NCBI RefSeq assembly: GCF_029227915.1
Contig: NC_079876.1
Location: forward strand, 30,291,828 to 30,355,827
From: Hydractinia symbiolongicarpus
Lineage: Eukaryota > Cnidaria > Hydrozoa > Anthoathecata > Hydractiniidae
Direction of reading: 5' to 3'
DNA length: 64,000 nucleotides
In this document: positions 50,252 to 61,695 of the stretch, piece by piece
Layout: every line of letters begins with the position of its first letter
Numbering within the stretch: the first letter of the stretch is position 1
Translations under genes and position numbers: made by a program
Notes under the pieces: generated by a model
The model's input: the letters and a program-made list of their open reading frames with translations, nothing else
The model's database searches: none
What the model was told of the DNA's origin: nothing

Positions 50252-51064
50252 TCAAAGCTTATTTTCAAACACCTTGTCCTGGTATATTTTAGCCTTATTC
50301 AAAATAGGTCTATGATAATGTTTTTGCCAGGTTGAAGATTTTGAAGACCATTGTCCCCGATCAAGTATACTTTTCAGGGACAAACTCATTGCCTTTGCTT
50401 TAGATGAAGATGCTGGTCGACAGGAGTGTGCCATGAAAAGTTTAATGTCTACCCCTGCGTTTTTAAGTACAGTCTTGATCCAACCTGCAATAGTACTACG
50501 AACCACTTCACGATAAGGTTTTACTGGACTTAGTAGCAATTGACATTGCCGGTTACAACGCCATCCCTGGGATCTTACATTGTATTGGTTCAAGCAAGAA
50601 ACAATGCACAATTTTTTGTTCTCTGAAAACTCATGATACTCAAGTTCTGGTGGGGGACTCCCTTTTTTCCGAGTTTTTGTTCTCTCAGAAAGTTCAAAAA
50701 TATACGAAGTTTGTGTTTTAACCATGTAGCGGATATCTAATAGTTTCAGTTCTGATCCCCTGGAAGCTAAACATAATGCCAACAACATGACAGTTTTTAA
50801 AACTAATAGGCGATCTGTTAGATGTTCATTTTCCGACAAATTTCCTAAATAAGACCTGTTGAACATCCCACACAAACACAAATCTGGGTTGTTGAGGTCT
50901 CTTATTTGCCACACCCGTGGTTAATTCACACACCCTCGGATGTTTGCCTACATAAAAACCATCAATAGGGGCATGAAATGCAGAGATAGCTGATCTTTAT
51001 CCATTAATAGTGCTATACTGAAACCCCTGTTCGAACATTTCAGCTAAAAAATTTAAAATATAAT
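50252..51064 (-). pseudogene. Tyrosine recombinase of the DIRS-like element, broken
   Basis: The intact C-terminal frame (50252-50914, 220 residues) has the first catalytic arginine in LASRGSELKLLD and the box-II pattern in MAHSCRPASS, with WQKHYHRP beyond it. The N-terminal part continues upstream in another frame to 51064 and contains an in-frame stop shortly after FSIALL-like sequence. So it is interrupted by at least one stop and one frameshift. Such enzymes insert the circular DNA copy without a DDE integrase (family knowledge). Confidence 0.75.
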
Positions 51065-51859
51065 TCAAAGAACATTTAACGGGATCAACTTGTTGTTTAC
51101 CACACCAGCTAGCCCACTTTCTCCAGGACTATTCGTAATTAAAGAGTGTGCCCTCTGTTCTGACACTTGTGATAAGCTCTGCAGCTTTTCCTGATATTCC
51201 CTCACCCTCCAAAATTTTCCTGAAATTGTCCAAGCCACCAGCCTCAAAGTTCGGTTTTCCAGAAGTGGATGGCTCTTTCCCTGAGGGTTTGTTGGAAGTG
51301 ACAAGCTTTGTGGCAGGAGTAGAGGATTGGTCACTAGCATTTCTAGGAGAAGACCATACCACGTCTGCGTTTGCCAAGCAGGAGTTATCAAAATCATACA
51401 CACTTCTTCCCTTCGGACCTTGGCTAACACTCTCCCTAATAAGGAAAACGGAGGAAATGCATACGGGTAATGGTTCCCCCACGGTTGTTGCAATGCATCA
51501 ACCGCTAAGCAACCTGGGTCTGGTTTCCAAGACATGTAACTCGGTACCTGATGAAAAAGTCTTGATGCAAATAGGTCTACGTCTGGTGTGCCCCACCTTT
51601 TGCATAGAGTCTTGAATATTCGAGGATCTAGAAGCCATTCGCTCGAGTCCACAAAGTTCCTGGACATCCAGTCTGCCTTCACATTCAGTTTCCCTGGTAG
51701 ATGTTCTGCTGTAATTGTGATCTGCTTGGATAATAGAAAAGTCCACAGGTCTTTCGATAACTGAGTCAAGCAAGGGTCCTTGGTGCCCCCCATTTTCATT
51801 ATATAAGCTAGCGCTGTCACATTGTCTATTTGGAAGTAAATATGTTCTAAGGGCATCAT
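51065..51859 (-). pseudogene. RNase H and following region of the DIRS-like element
   Basis: A 264-residue frame with RNase H features: the acidic site in YFQIDNVTALAYI, the conserved ITAEHLPGKLNVKADWMSR and then WGTPDVDLFASR, a hallmark of DIRS RNase H and its downstream part. It is out of frame with the reverse transcriptase. The missing RNase H start lies in another frame just upstream (near 51860-52010). The end of this frame runs into the recombinase N-terminus. Confidence 0.75.
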
Positions 51860-51907
51860 TTTGTAGAAAGTTAGTGTAGCTAGATAGACCGCTTTAATTC
51901 TAAGATA

Positions 51908-52924
51908 TTAATGTGAAGGTTGGATTCTTGCAGAGACCATTGTCCTCCTATATTCCTTCACTGACAAACTGCTCCCCAACCTAGTTTGGATGCATCTGTT
52001 TGGATTATTACCCCCCTGGAGGGATTTTAATAATGATCTTCCTTGGGTCAGTGTCAAATTGTTCATCCACCACCGGATTTCCCATAGAGCCTGTGGGTCT
52101 AAATGAACAACTGCATTGTAACTTTTATTTAATTGTAAAGCTTTTATCAAACACTTTTGCTGTAAGTTTGCTGGAATGACCGCTGGGGAGGTTGAGGATA
52201 GTTTGCCCACCAGACTGCTCAGTTCCCACACAACCATTGAGGGTTTTGTTAGTACCTCTTTGCATTTCTCCTCTATTCTTTTCACTTTTTCTTGTGGCAC
52301 GTTCATGCTCATGTTCACTGAATTTATCTCTACACCCAGGAAATTTATTGTTTGAACTGGCTCCAGAATAGACTGGCTTAAAAGCAACATGTCGTCTAAA
52401 TAAATGATTACTTCAACATTGATTTTTCGTAAAATTGAAATTGGAATTTTCATCAATTTGGTGAATATCCGTGGAGCAGGCCCCAGTTCGAAACACATGC
52501 AGAGGAATTCGTAGAGGTTTCCCTGCCACTGGAACCGTACATATTTTCTTGACCTCTGATGAAGTGGGACACAAAAATAAGCATCTTTCAGGTCTATTTT
52601 GCACATACAATCCCCTTCCTGTATCATTTCCTGTATCAGATGAAGTCCCTCCATTTTGAAATGATGGTAAGGTACAAACTTGTTCAGATGTTTCAAATTT
52701 ATCACAGGTCTGTTCCCCCCATCCTTCTTGGGAACTAAGAATACATTGCTCAAAAACTCCCCTTTTACATGACATATGGACTGAATGGCTCCCTTCACTA
52801 GCATTCTCTTCACCTCTTCGGTCACTAGAGCAACTTCCTTCTGATTCATTCGGAAGTTCTGAGGTATTTTTTGTTGTTTGTTGTTTTGGTTGTTCCATGA
52901 AAGGAATCTGCAATCCTGAGACAT
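51908..52924 (-). pseudogene. Reverse transcriptase of the DIRS-like element, with deletion
   Basis: A 338-residue frame with the RT fingers and palm motifs FLVPKKDGGNRPVINLKHLN, CKIDLKDAYFCVPLH, and the catalytic YLDD box in VIIYLDDMLLLSQS. Right after the box, sequence normally present between the palm and the thumb is missing: LSQS runs directly to ILEPVQTINFLGVE. About 25-30 residues are lost by comparison with the family. The last 35 residues are frameshifted from the RNase H domain. RNA-dependent DNA synthesis is therefore unlikely from this copy. Confidence 0.8.
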
Positions 52925-53750
52925 ACTCCAAAATTTCTGGGTCTTTTGTTAGTATTTCCCTGGTGCCGTTTGAAACTGTTTGTTGTTGAAGTCGATGATG
53001 AGGACTTTCTTGCCAAACCATAAACTTCTTTTGATTTCTTCTTTGTCTTTGCAGTATCGATTACGTGCTCCTGAAATTTTTTCCCAAACAGATTGTCTTC
53101 TGTTGGAATTTCCAAAAGTTGCGACTCGTCTTTCAACGTGACTTTCGCTTTCTTTTTGTCTGCCATGATAGCCGACAACACATTTAATCCTCGGTGATAA
53201 GAAACAGTATTAAAAGCTTGTCCCAATAACAGCACAGTTTGCTCAACTGATTGAGATTGATCCTTCCAGGAAATCTCCTCAGGGTTTTGCCTGGATGCAC
53301 CAAGTGACGCTTCAATTGCATACCAAGTACGGCTCAAAGGCCCCATAACATTGCATATCTTTTGTTGGATTCGCTGCAATCCCTCATCCAAATTCAACTC
53401 AATATGTTTTCTGCTTTCTTCTAACAATTCTTTGCAGAATATATCCAATTTTTTTGGCTTAATGATATTTGCAGGAACTGGATTTTCATCCAGCACACTG
53501 TCTTTCAAGTCCCTGTCTGGGACGAAAGGTTGCATGTATTTGTTAGCATACTCTGCTAGTTCAATAGGCAGTTCGTATTCATCCTCTCATCAGATAAAGC
53601 TTCAAACCGTTGTCGTTTAAAGCAAGGTTCGTAGTCATCAGTATCCCCTTGGATACTATGCTGCAGGGGACGTTTCTCCCCGACTTCGTGGTCTAAATCA
53701 CCACTATTCTCCGAAGAAATTTCCAATAAAACGTCTCCATTATCTTCCAT
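52846..53750 (-). pseudogene. Gag-like protein of the DIRS-like element, frameshifted
   Basis: The frame opens at 53750 with an acidic start (MEDNGDVLLEISSENSGD), shifts near 53540-53580, and continues at 53535-52846. That part includes QPFVPDRDLKD, helical sequence and a Lys/Ser/Thr-rich tail. The C-terminus overlaps the start of the reverse transcriptase frame by about 80 bases. Gag-like proteins of DIRS elements are poorly conserved; the call rests mainly on position and the acidic-to-basic layout. Confidence 0.65.
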
Positions 53751-53838
53751 TGTGGTAGTCAGAATGATTGCTGAGATAACTTTAGATAAAATTTTGAAAA
53801 TAACTTTCGTCTGCTTCGCTTGCGAAAAAAAGTCGAAA

Positions 53839-53929
53839 GAGGCAGAGCGGCACTTGGGGTGCTATTATGAGGGAGAATGGGCTCGATTATCCAATATTAA
53901 ATCGTATGGAAATTTTATATGAAATAAAA
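53839..53929 (-). repeat. DIRS-like element, inverted terminal repeat at the 5' side
   Basis: Starts GAGGCAGAGCGGCAC and ends ATGAAATAAAA on the plus strand. It pairs with 50158-50248 in inverted order. Confidence 0.9.
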
Positions 53930-55925
53930 CGGGTGATTTAAATCTCTTTGTTATCAAAACAAAAGGTTTTAACTTGACCTCCATTGTTTGTTTATTAAAG
54001 CCCAATGCTAAACGAGATAACTGAAGCAATTTATGTAAACACTGTCTTGGCGGTCAAAAAATGTTTGGAGGTGTATGTTAGTTTGGTATAGAGTATTGCT
54101 AAGCTGCATGTATTAGTTGGAATTTTGTTAGTTTTTTGTTTATTGTCTTTACAGACTCTGTGTAGCCGTTTATGCAACTAGGTATCCTTGTGTCTGTGGA
54201 AAAGGAATAATTCACGTAAGATAACTAAGGGACAGCTCTTTTATAAACGCAAAAGTGTAAGCTAAATGTAAATAGGTCTGTAGATCCCCCTTCCCTGGGG
54301 ATCTACAGATAGGCAATATTCGAATGTTGTCAGTCCCTGAAATCATACGCACTCGGAATGTGCTCCTGTTAAGCAGGTAGACGACAAGTTCAAAATACTT
54401 TCTATTCTCTAAGAAATCGATGTTTACAGTATGAGATATACTCAAGGGCAAAGGATTCCATCTCGTCCCAACGTCAAATTTGTGTCTCGATTGTAAGTGT
54501 CCCTAAGAACTTTGACTTTGTTGGAACTTTCAAACAGTAGATTTTATATACTACATCCCACTGCTCATTTTAAAAATTTAAGAACACGAGGAGATCCTTA
54601 ACTTTCCCATGCTGCTTTTAATTGTGATAAAAATGCTAAAAACAAAAGAATGAAACAATACCCAATCTCCAAGTTTGTTATATAATTTTTCTTCTTTTTT
54701 TGTTGAGCAATGCAACATATAATTTTGTTTTAGGATAAGATACATTGATGTCAGCCATGGAAAGTATTCTTCTGACAATTAAAATCACCATCAATTAAAG
54801 AACACAGGAGATTCGTTATGAATCCTTATAATATTGGAAAACTATAACAATGGATATATATCTATATATCAAATGGATGGATATATAACAAAATAACTTG
54901 TACTGATAGAAATGGTTTTCACGTAAAATGATCTGTTACAGACTGCAAGCCAATAAAAATGTCATGTTAAGTTATGCATATCAGTAGAATTTGTATATAT
55001 CTATGTTGCTTTTTATATGAGAATCTTCAGAATTGACCTAGTTAATAAAACTTTCCTAAAGAGTATTAAACTACTTTTGAAACATAGTTGACAGGGGCAT
55101 GTGAGGGTAAATAATATTCAGACATGTTAAATGTTTTGATGTTATTTTTCTGATTTCTAACTCTTTTCTGGCTTAATAAACTTTTGTGTAAATTTCTTAA
55201 CATTAAAATGAATGCTTAATAGAATTTGGTGCAAAACTACACCAGTGACCTTAATATCAAACTTTATTACCTTCATAAAGGGGTAATTACTATATACTTT
55301 TTGTAGACGTTTCTTATGCGTTACTATCTTACACTGTAAGTCTACTGAAAAGCTTTCATACTTTTATATGCTGCTTTTCTCCTTTTACATTTGCAGGTTG
55401 TTAACACAGGCTGTAATTTTCGAAACAATAATTCTACTTTGCACTACTGTTGACTATCTATTCCTAAAATTGTCTTGTAATGTAATTTTTTGTTGTATTA
55501 TTAGCTATTAGACTTATTGCATATTTTGAAATAAAGTAACTCCCCAACTTGGAACTCAGCGATTACTTGTACTCGTATTAAATGCGTAAAACGTAAAAAA
55601 GATGCTTAGATGATACCAGTGTGGTATGTCATTCAAAGGAACTATGGCAACGCTAACCCTGTTTCGAATCTAATTTACTAAACGGACTCGTTTTCCATCC
55701 GCATGTTTTAGCGAGGATACAAGTGTTAAACTACGGAGGTTGCTTTTATTTAATGGGCTATAAAGACACTTTCGTTTCTAATCTAGAAACGATTTTTAAT
55801 AACTAAAAACCTCACTTTTGGGAAGATTTTAGCTCCTTTTATAATAAAAACACAAAACGTCCGCTTTACCTCGTACAACACCATAACTCTTGATATTACT
55901 TTGCCAAAAAATCTATCAAATTTTG
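53930..55925. other. Non-coding stretch with isolated splice-like sites
   Basis: No recognisable gene. One possible terminal exon on the plus strand follows ttacatttgcag at 55397 and encodes VVNTGCNFRNNNSTLHYC and stop, with AATAAA about 80 bases on. A second splice-bounded stretch follows ctttacag at 54154. Neither has family support, so a non-coding transcript or chance is as likely. Confidence 0.35.
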
Positions 55926-55961
55926 CCTAACCAAAAAAAAAATCCTATATCCGCCCCGGAT
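55926..55961 (-). repeat. Dispersed repeat end, inverted GGGGCGGATATAGG
   Basis: On the minus strand it reads CCGGGGCGGATATAGGATTT, a poly-T run, then GGTTAGGC. It is the inverted relative of the repeat at 48893. Confidence 0.5.
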
Positions 55962-56155
55962 TCATTAAAATTCATTCTAAGATTTATTGTTTTCCATGCA
56001 TGAATCATTGTAAAGGACGATTATGCGCAGTATAATGAAGTTTAAAAAAGCGCGCGATATTTAGTGCCCAGTGTCCCCTGCTTGTTCGGCCGCTTATCGT
56101 TCAAGCTCAAATCTCGCGCGAGACAGACGTGGTTCTCGGTGTGCTCGGTGGGAAT

Positions 56156-56182
56156 ATGGATATACCGCTAGCACTTTTGCAT
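56156..56182 (+). CDS. Possible first coding exon in a GC-richer start region
   Basis: ATG opens nine codons (MDIPLALLH) ending at a perfect gtaagt donor. Upstream, 56040-56155, is unusually CpG-rich for this window (GCGCGCGAT, CTCGCGCGAGACAG), as at a promoter. The next splice-bounded stretch, 56468-56536 (attacag to gtatgt), keeps phase but stops after 11 codons. So this may be a non-coding transcript or an incomplete model. Confidence 0.25.
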
Positions 56183-56539
56183 GTAAGTATGATCAATTCA
56201 ATAGATGCGAGTAAGCAAGGGCGTAGCGAGAAATACGCCCACTTGTAACAGTAATAGATTTTAAAATTTCACGGCATTTTATTGTGCTGTTGATTGCGGC
56301 GGTGCTGGTAAAAAGCAGGGTTTAGGTCTATGCACGTGTTAAATAAATTACGCACGAAATATTAGTGATATTTTTAAAGATGTATGTTAATTGAGTGGAG
56401 GTCAACTTGGTAGATTACTTAGCTAACCGTATACTTTTACTTTGACGTAACCACAATATAATTACAGGTAGCCAAAAGAGACAAACACAACACATTTTAC
56501 TAGTTGAACGACTCGTGGAAAAATTCAATTAATTAGGTA

Positions 56540-57690
56540 TGTTATGTGGATGTGTTTTGATTACGTTATTTATGACCTTCCATATGACAATCAACCTTGA
56601 ACAAAAAAATTTTTAATTGTTTTTTAACGAGTTGCCTCCATGGGTAGAACTCAATATGCTGATCAAAATAATGTATCGCGTGTTTTTAAATTGTCTCCAA
56701 AGAAAAATTTTTGTACATTGTCGGGTCTCCTTATTCTCCAGAACTTTAAGATGTGGGCTATTACTCAAAACTACCCTTAACATTTTTATGAAATCCTTCC
56801 GTTAGGATTATGCTTGGAACTTGAAACTTACAAGATAAACTTACTTCATCAAAAAGAAACATACTTTTAAAGTTTTGACACCTGAATAAACAGATTTTCC
56901 GGATTCTTTTGGATGTTAGCAGAAAATCATAAAAAACCGGATATTTGAGCGATTCACAAACATGTAATATAAAGACCGGAAATATGTTAAACAGCTTTTA
57001 TTCAGATACCAGAAACTACACAAAATGTGTTAAAAGCTAATTTAAAATTTCCGTAAAGTGGTATTTAAGACTAAATTTTATGCTTCCGATATCAAAGAAA
57101 AAATGCTGACATAAGCGAAAATCTGTGGCTGCCATTAAGTTCGCTTTATGACATGTTATAACTGTGGAAAGTTTGATTTCCTGTTGCAAAGCCTATCAAA
57201 AGTTATGTAGGGGTCGGATTCTCGCTAATAATGTATTCGAAAAACTCTGGACCTAACAGTGTTAACATTTGAAAAAAAAAAAAATAAAAAAATAAGAAAT
57301 TAATTTTGTCGCGGGCAGTACCTTTTTTATTGTAAGTTGTCGATTTTATTCCAGATTTTCAATCTTAATAAACGAAAATAATTTTATAACTAGCTGTTTC
57401 CCGTGGAAGAATCCACTGTATTCTCATTTAATTTATGTAGCATCTTACATCGCATTATTATATAAATGACCAAAAAAATTTAAGGTGTCCAACAACTGCA
57501 GTATATATGTGACATTTAAAATCTAAATCTACTAAAATTACTGCTCTGACCATCTGACAAATGCGAAAATTATTCGGAAAGAAGTTTTCAAAAGCATTTC
57601 AACATACAACTCACCCATAAAATTGAAATCACTCAAAACGCCACATATATACAAAAAAACTGATCAATGTTAAACACAAATCTCTCTCAT
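56540..57690. other. Intergenic, nothing firmly recognised
   Basis: AT-rich. A short TTTCCCGTGGAAGAATCCAC near 57407 resembles the hairpin of the 17.5-kb repeat family. Confidence 0.4.
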
Positions 57691-57696
57691 TGTATA

Positions 57697-59021
57697 TGTT
57701 AAAATCAGTTAGTTTATTGCAAACCCTGCCAAAGGTTGACACAAAATGTGAAAAATAAACAATAAATTTTGCCTAGGTAGAAATTTTTATCTAAGGTGTT
57801 AAAAAGGGATTTGCAAGGATAAATTATAATGCAATAAAACATTATTTGATATATTGCATACGGTCCTTCCTCACCAAACTTTAGACAAAATGCCAACAAA
57901 ATAACGGTGTTTAAATCTAAAATTAATAAAGTCCTTTTAGCAATTTGCATGCTGTTTTACCATCAATAAAGTAAACAAAATTTCAAATCTCACATAGTAT
58001 TCTGTCACAATTTTTCATAAAATATATATATAAGTCATAATGAGTCATGTTAAACAACAGCAATCAATCTGTATATAAGTTCAATTTATGTCAATTTTTG
58101 CACCAATTTTGCAACACAAAATACAAATTCTAAATAATACTAAAATCTCTTATTTTGGTCCTTTGCATACCGACGGTCTCCCACAAATGTTTAATCAAAA
58201 TGTAAAAAATGAGAGGTATTATTTCGGTACATATATCTACTGCATATGCCCTCTAAAACAATATTTTAATCCAAAATGCCAAAGAAAAACAGTTTGCAAC
58301 AAAAATCAGTTATTTCGATAATATTGCATACACTCTTTCCTCACAAAAGCTTCACAAACTGTAAAAAAAAGAATGGTTGTAGGGAGTGCTTCTGATTCAA
58401 CAAAAAAAGTTTTTTTGACATATTGCATCTAGCCCTTACCCATTAAATCTTACACAAAATTTCCAAAACTATATACGATTTAGAACACATCAAATTTAAA
58501 TCGAGAAGGATCAGTCATTTCGATATATTGCACGGAGTCCTCCCCAGTAAGAATTTATACAAAATATAGAAAAACAAAGCTTGCAAGGTGTAAAATTAAA
58601 TTCTTCTTCTGTGTATATATATATGGTCCTTCCTCGCAAAATTAACATAAAATGTCAAAAAGGTTCAGATATAACATCTAACATCGTGGCGCTGTAGATT
58701 AGTGGTTATAGCTCTCGTACTCTGTGCGGGAGACTGGAGTTCGATTCCTCTTGACGGCGATTCAACATGGGCGAGTGAATGTTACCATAGCCCCGGGTTA
58801 ACCCAAGCCATGTGAGGGAGATTGGGAAGATGGCACACTGTGTGGGCCGTTGGATGTTGCCGGGAGTTGTCTAGTAGAGCGCGGGCTCTAATTGGGTCTG
58901 CGTAGCTCAAAATGAGCATTAAATACTCTAGGACTCTCCATCTACGCCATGGCCCCTCCTGGAAATAATAGACAGGGTATATCCCTCGATATTTGTGAGG
59001 CTAGCCATGTATAATATGCAC

Positions 59022-59081
<60 letters not shown>

Positions 59082-59560
59082 CTAACACAACAAAAATCAG
59101 TTCTATCAGTATATGTCATGCCATTGTCTTCCACCAAATGTTCCCCTTAAAGTTTCACAGACACAGCCTGTAAATTAAAAACAACTAAGATCAGGTATTT
59201 TGGTCTATTTCATACCATTCTGTTCCAAATAACTTATAAAATGTAAAAATTGAGTGGTAAAACAGAAATTTGCAAAATTCCATTTTTTATATGCATGTAT
59301 ATTATATGCCTTCTACAACAATAAGTTAATTCAAAATGTCAAAAAGAAGAAAAAAATAGCTTACAAAGAGTATAAAATTGAAATCAACAAAGTAGCTCTT
59401 TTGGTGTATTAAATATAAGCCATACGCACAAAAGTTTACACTAAATGTAAGAAAATGGTTGTGTTTAGTAATTCTAAATTGAGAAAAGTCAGTTCTTTTA
59501 GCATGCTGATTAAGGTTTTTGCCCACAAATTCTTACATGAAAATGTCAAAACCACAATTT
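57697..59560. repeat. Ancient diverged tandem array, unit about 80-105 bp
   Basis: A unit of the form CAGTTATTTCGATATATTGC, then AYNGTCCTTCCTCACAAAA, then ACACAAAATGTCAAAAA, then a weaker TTGCAA and TAAATTNAAAT part, recurs about a dozen times. Clear cores lie near 57700, 57850, 58145, 58220, 58305, 58405, 58510, 58610, 59097, 59190, 59290, 59400 and 59490. Units differ at many positions. A younger SINE splits the array at 58685-59082. Confidence 0.7.
58685..59082 (+). mobile_element. tRNA-derived SINE, copy 2, with (ATCT)n tail
   Basis: Nearly identical to the copy at 2005-2347 through the tRNA-like head (58690-58759; B-box GTTCGATTCC) and the body. It ends in about 14 ATCT units, which looks like the tail generated or expanded at insertion. 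One acceptor-stem pair is changed (CGCTGTA). Confidence 0.85.
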
Positions 59561-60515
59561 GAAACAAATTAAACTTACATTTTAAAAATAAGTAATTTCT
59601 GAACTTTATTTTTAGAATATTTGGAGGAAAAGAACTTCGCAAACCAAAAAAAACCCAGGAAAATGTTTAAAATTTTCAGGGTTAATAACGTTTGATGTGT
59701 TTTGTGGGAATATATATACTGGGAATCTTTAGTTTAAAGCTAGCATTAGCTAGCTACAGCAGCTAATAGCTAGTCACTTAAATATAAACTGGAGACTTAG
59801 CTAGGTATAAAGAACATGGCTACATATATATATATATATTCCTAGCTAGCTGTTGGTGGTGGTTGGCTTTTTATGATGCTAGCTATAAAACATGTCTGGC
59901 AACAATAATATAATCAAAACTGAAAATAAAACATGAAAAAACCTTACAGAACCTTTCTATGATTAATTTATAAAACCATGCTCTTCTTCAAATGTTTTTT
60001 TAAAGATTTATTTGGAATGAAAGAGTAGAGAATACTCAAAAAGAACAGCCATCTTTTTCGTAAACACAATTTGAACTTCATTTAACAGTCCGTATGCTTT
60101 GTGAATATCTAATACCGTGTCATACGTAGCGAAATCTATATATATATGCTAACATAGAGTTTTTTGGCATAAGGGTATATATATTTATATCGTTATTAGC
60201 AGCGGGTTATATATTTACACCTTATGTGCGATTTCTATGAAGTACATCCCTAATCTTTTTAGTTAAATTTTAGCGTACAGCCACGTCATAAGAAAGTGAC
60301 CCGTGATTTCCGTGTCGTGGACTCACAGTTTTACTCACGCAAGGGAATTAATATATAAGATTATTTCCACGGGTCATACGACTAGTAGAATCGTGAATCC
60401 TTTGTGGTTGGAAAAATAGGTTATTATGAATGGATGTTTTTTCTATAAATCAAACCATTCTTCATTCAGTCTAAATACAAAATTAAATATGAAACGGCAC
60501 ATTAATTTTTGAATG
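59561..60515. other. Intergenic, nothing firmly recognised
   Basis: Includes a short (TA)n run near 59825-59840. No exon, RNA gene or element boundary is supported. Confidence 0.4.
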
Positions 60516-60519
60516 ACAA

Positions 60520-60597
60520 CGCCTGTACGCCTGTCACAGTTAAGGTAATTGAAAGACATCTCCTCATATTGTAATCAGGTGCGTGACAGGCGTACCA
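60520..60597. mobile_element. Short inverted-repeat element, about 75 bp
   Basis: GTACGCCTGTCAC at the left and the inverted GTGACAGGCGTAC at the right, perfect over 13 bases. Non-coding. Confidence 0.6.
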
Positions 60598-60759
60598 CAC
60601 CTTATATAAAGTGGGAAGGCTAAACTCTTTCTCATTCATTATAAGAGACAGTTTATCTTTATAATTTCATGTCGAAAACGCTTGTATTTTATTTATTCCT
60701 AAACATTATTTTATTTTGTACACGGTCCAAAAAGTACTGATACCCATGGTCTTTTAAAC

Positions 60760-60945
60760 TCGTTTATACACCCGTTTATACGTTTGCTTATACATTCGTT
60801 TATATATTCGTTTATACATTCGTTTATATATTCGGTTATATATACATTCATTTATATATTCGTTTATATATTCGTTTATACATTCGCCTATACTTTTGTT
60901 TATACATTCGGTATATATGAATGTATATATATACATTCATTTCTT
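60760..60945. repeat. Tandem array, about 12-bp unit CGTTTATACATT
   Basis: About 14 units of CGTTTATACATT with variants (TATATATT, CGCCTATACTT). Open reading frames here on both strands are by-products of the period, which is a multiple of three. Confidence 0.9.
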
Positions 60946-60949
60946 TATA

Positions 60950-61695
60950 AAGTCATATTTCTGTCAAACTGTTGTCTCGCAAACTTTAAAACGCTCTTTT
61001 TGAACTTCAACGTCTTCACCGTGCAAGCGTCAAAACATCTCCTTCGCAGATACAAAACTCATCCCCCTTTTTTTCTATATGTCCTTTTGGCCATTTGTGA
61101 CATATTATTTATTTCTCATCAAAAAATAAATTAAATATCCCTCTCAGATAGCCACATCTTTAATGCATTTTTTCTGACTGATAATCCATTCAATATCTTT
61201 AACGCATTATGAATGTATAACAATTTTTTTGGAATGTGCAGATTCTGTATTCTGTATTTTATTAGGATCGAGCGATCATAATAAGATACAAAACATGGAC
61301 TATTAAACATATGACACAGAGTTACAATATTTCGCATAAAACTTAGAAATATATCAGTAAATTCAAGTGAATATAAATCTAACGACCTTTATAAATAAAT
61401 TCTTTGTAAGTATAATTTCAATACATGCATATATTACAGGCTAAATGGTCGAAAAGGTTGACCAAATATTAGAACTGGTGCTAATACCAACCTATCTACC
61501 TGCCATAGTATACTAGACTAGAGGTGAAACTTATATCTTGTCACCTCATTGAAGTTATGTTATTTTATTTACAAATTTTGAAAGAAAATGGAATACATTC
61601 TCCACGACTTTTTATACATGATCACAATTTCCATCCTTTTGATTGCATGTATTTCGTATTTTGTGCATTAACGTATTAAATAAATCATCAATTTT
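60950..61695. other. Intergenic, downstream of the PAN-domain frame
   Basis: No gene recognised. A minus-strand AATAAA near 61565 could end the PAN-domain transcript. Confidence 0.35.

Larger units (their letters stand above)
50158..53929 (-). mobile_element. DIRS-like tyrosine-recombinase retroelement, defective
   Basis: The element is bounded by 91-bp inverted repeats at 50158-50248 and 53839-53929, with about six mismatches. Read on the minus strand the order is gag-like protein, reverse transcriptase, RNase H and tyrosine recombinase. This is the DIRS order, and inverted termini are typical of that group. No direct target duplication is evident, as expected for recombinase-mediated insertion. 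Several frameshifts, a stop and an internal deletion show it is no longer autonomous. The near-identical ends argue for a moderately young insertion. Confidence 0.88.

Noticed and set aside
51148-51615. Plus-strand 155-codon frame
   Set aside because: Antisense to the conserved RNase H region of the DIRS-like element.
60754-60936. Open frames with repeated INEYINE or FIYSFIH patterns
   Set aside because: The 12-bp period keeps frames open; it is a simple tandem array.
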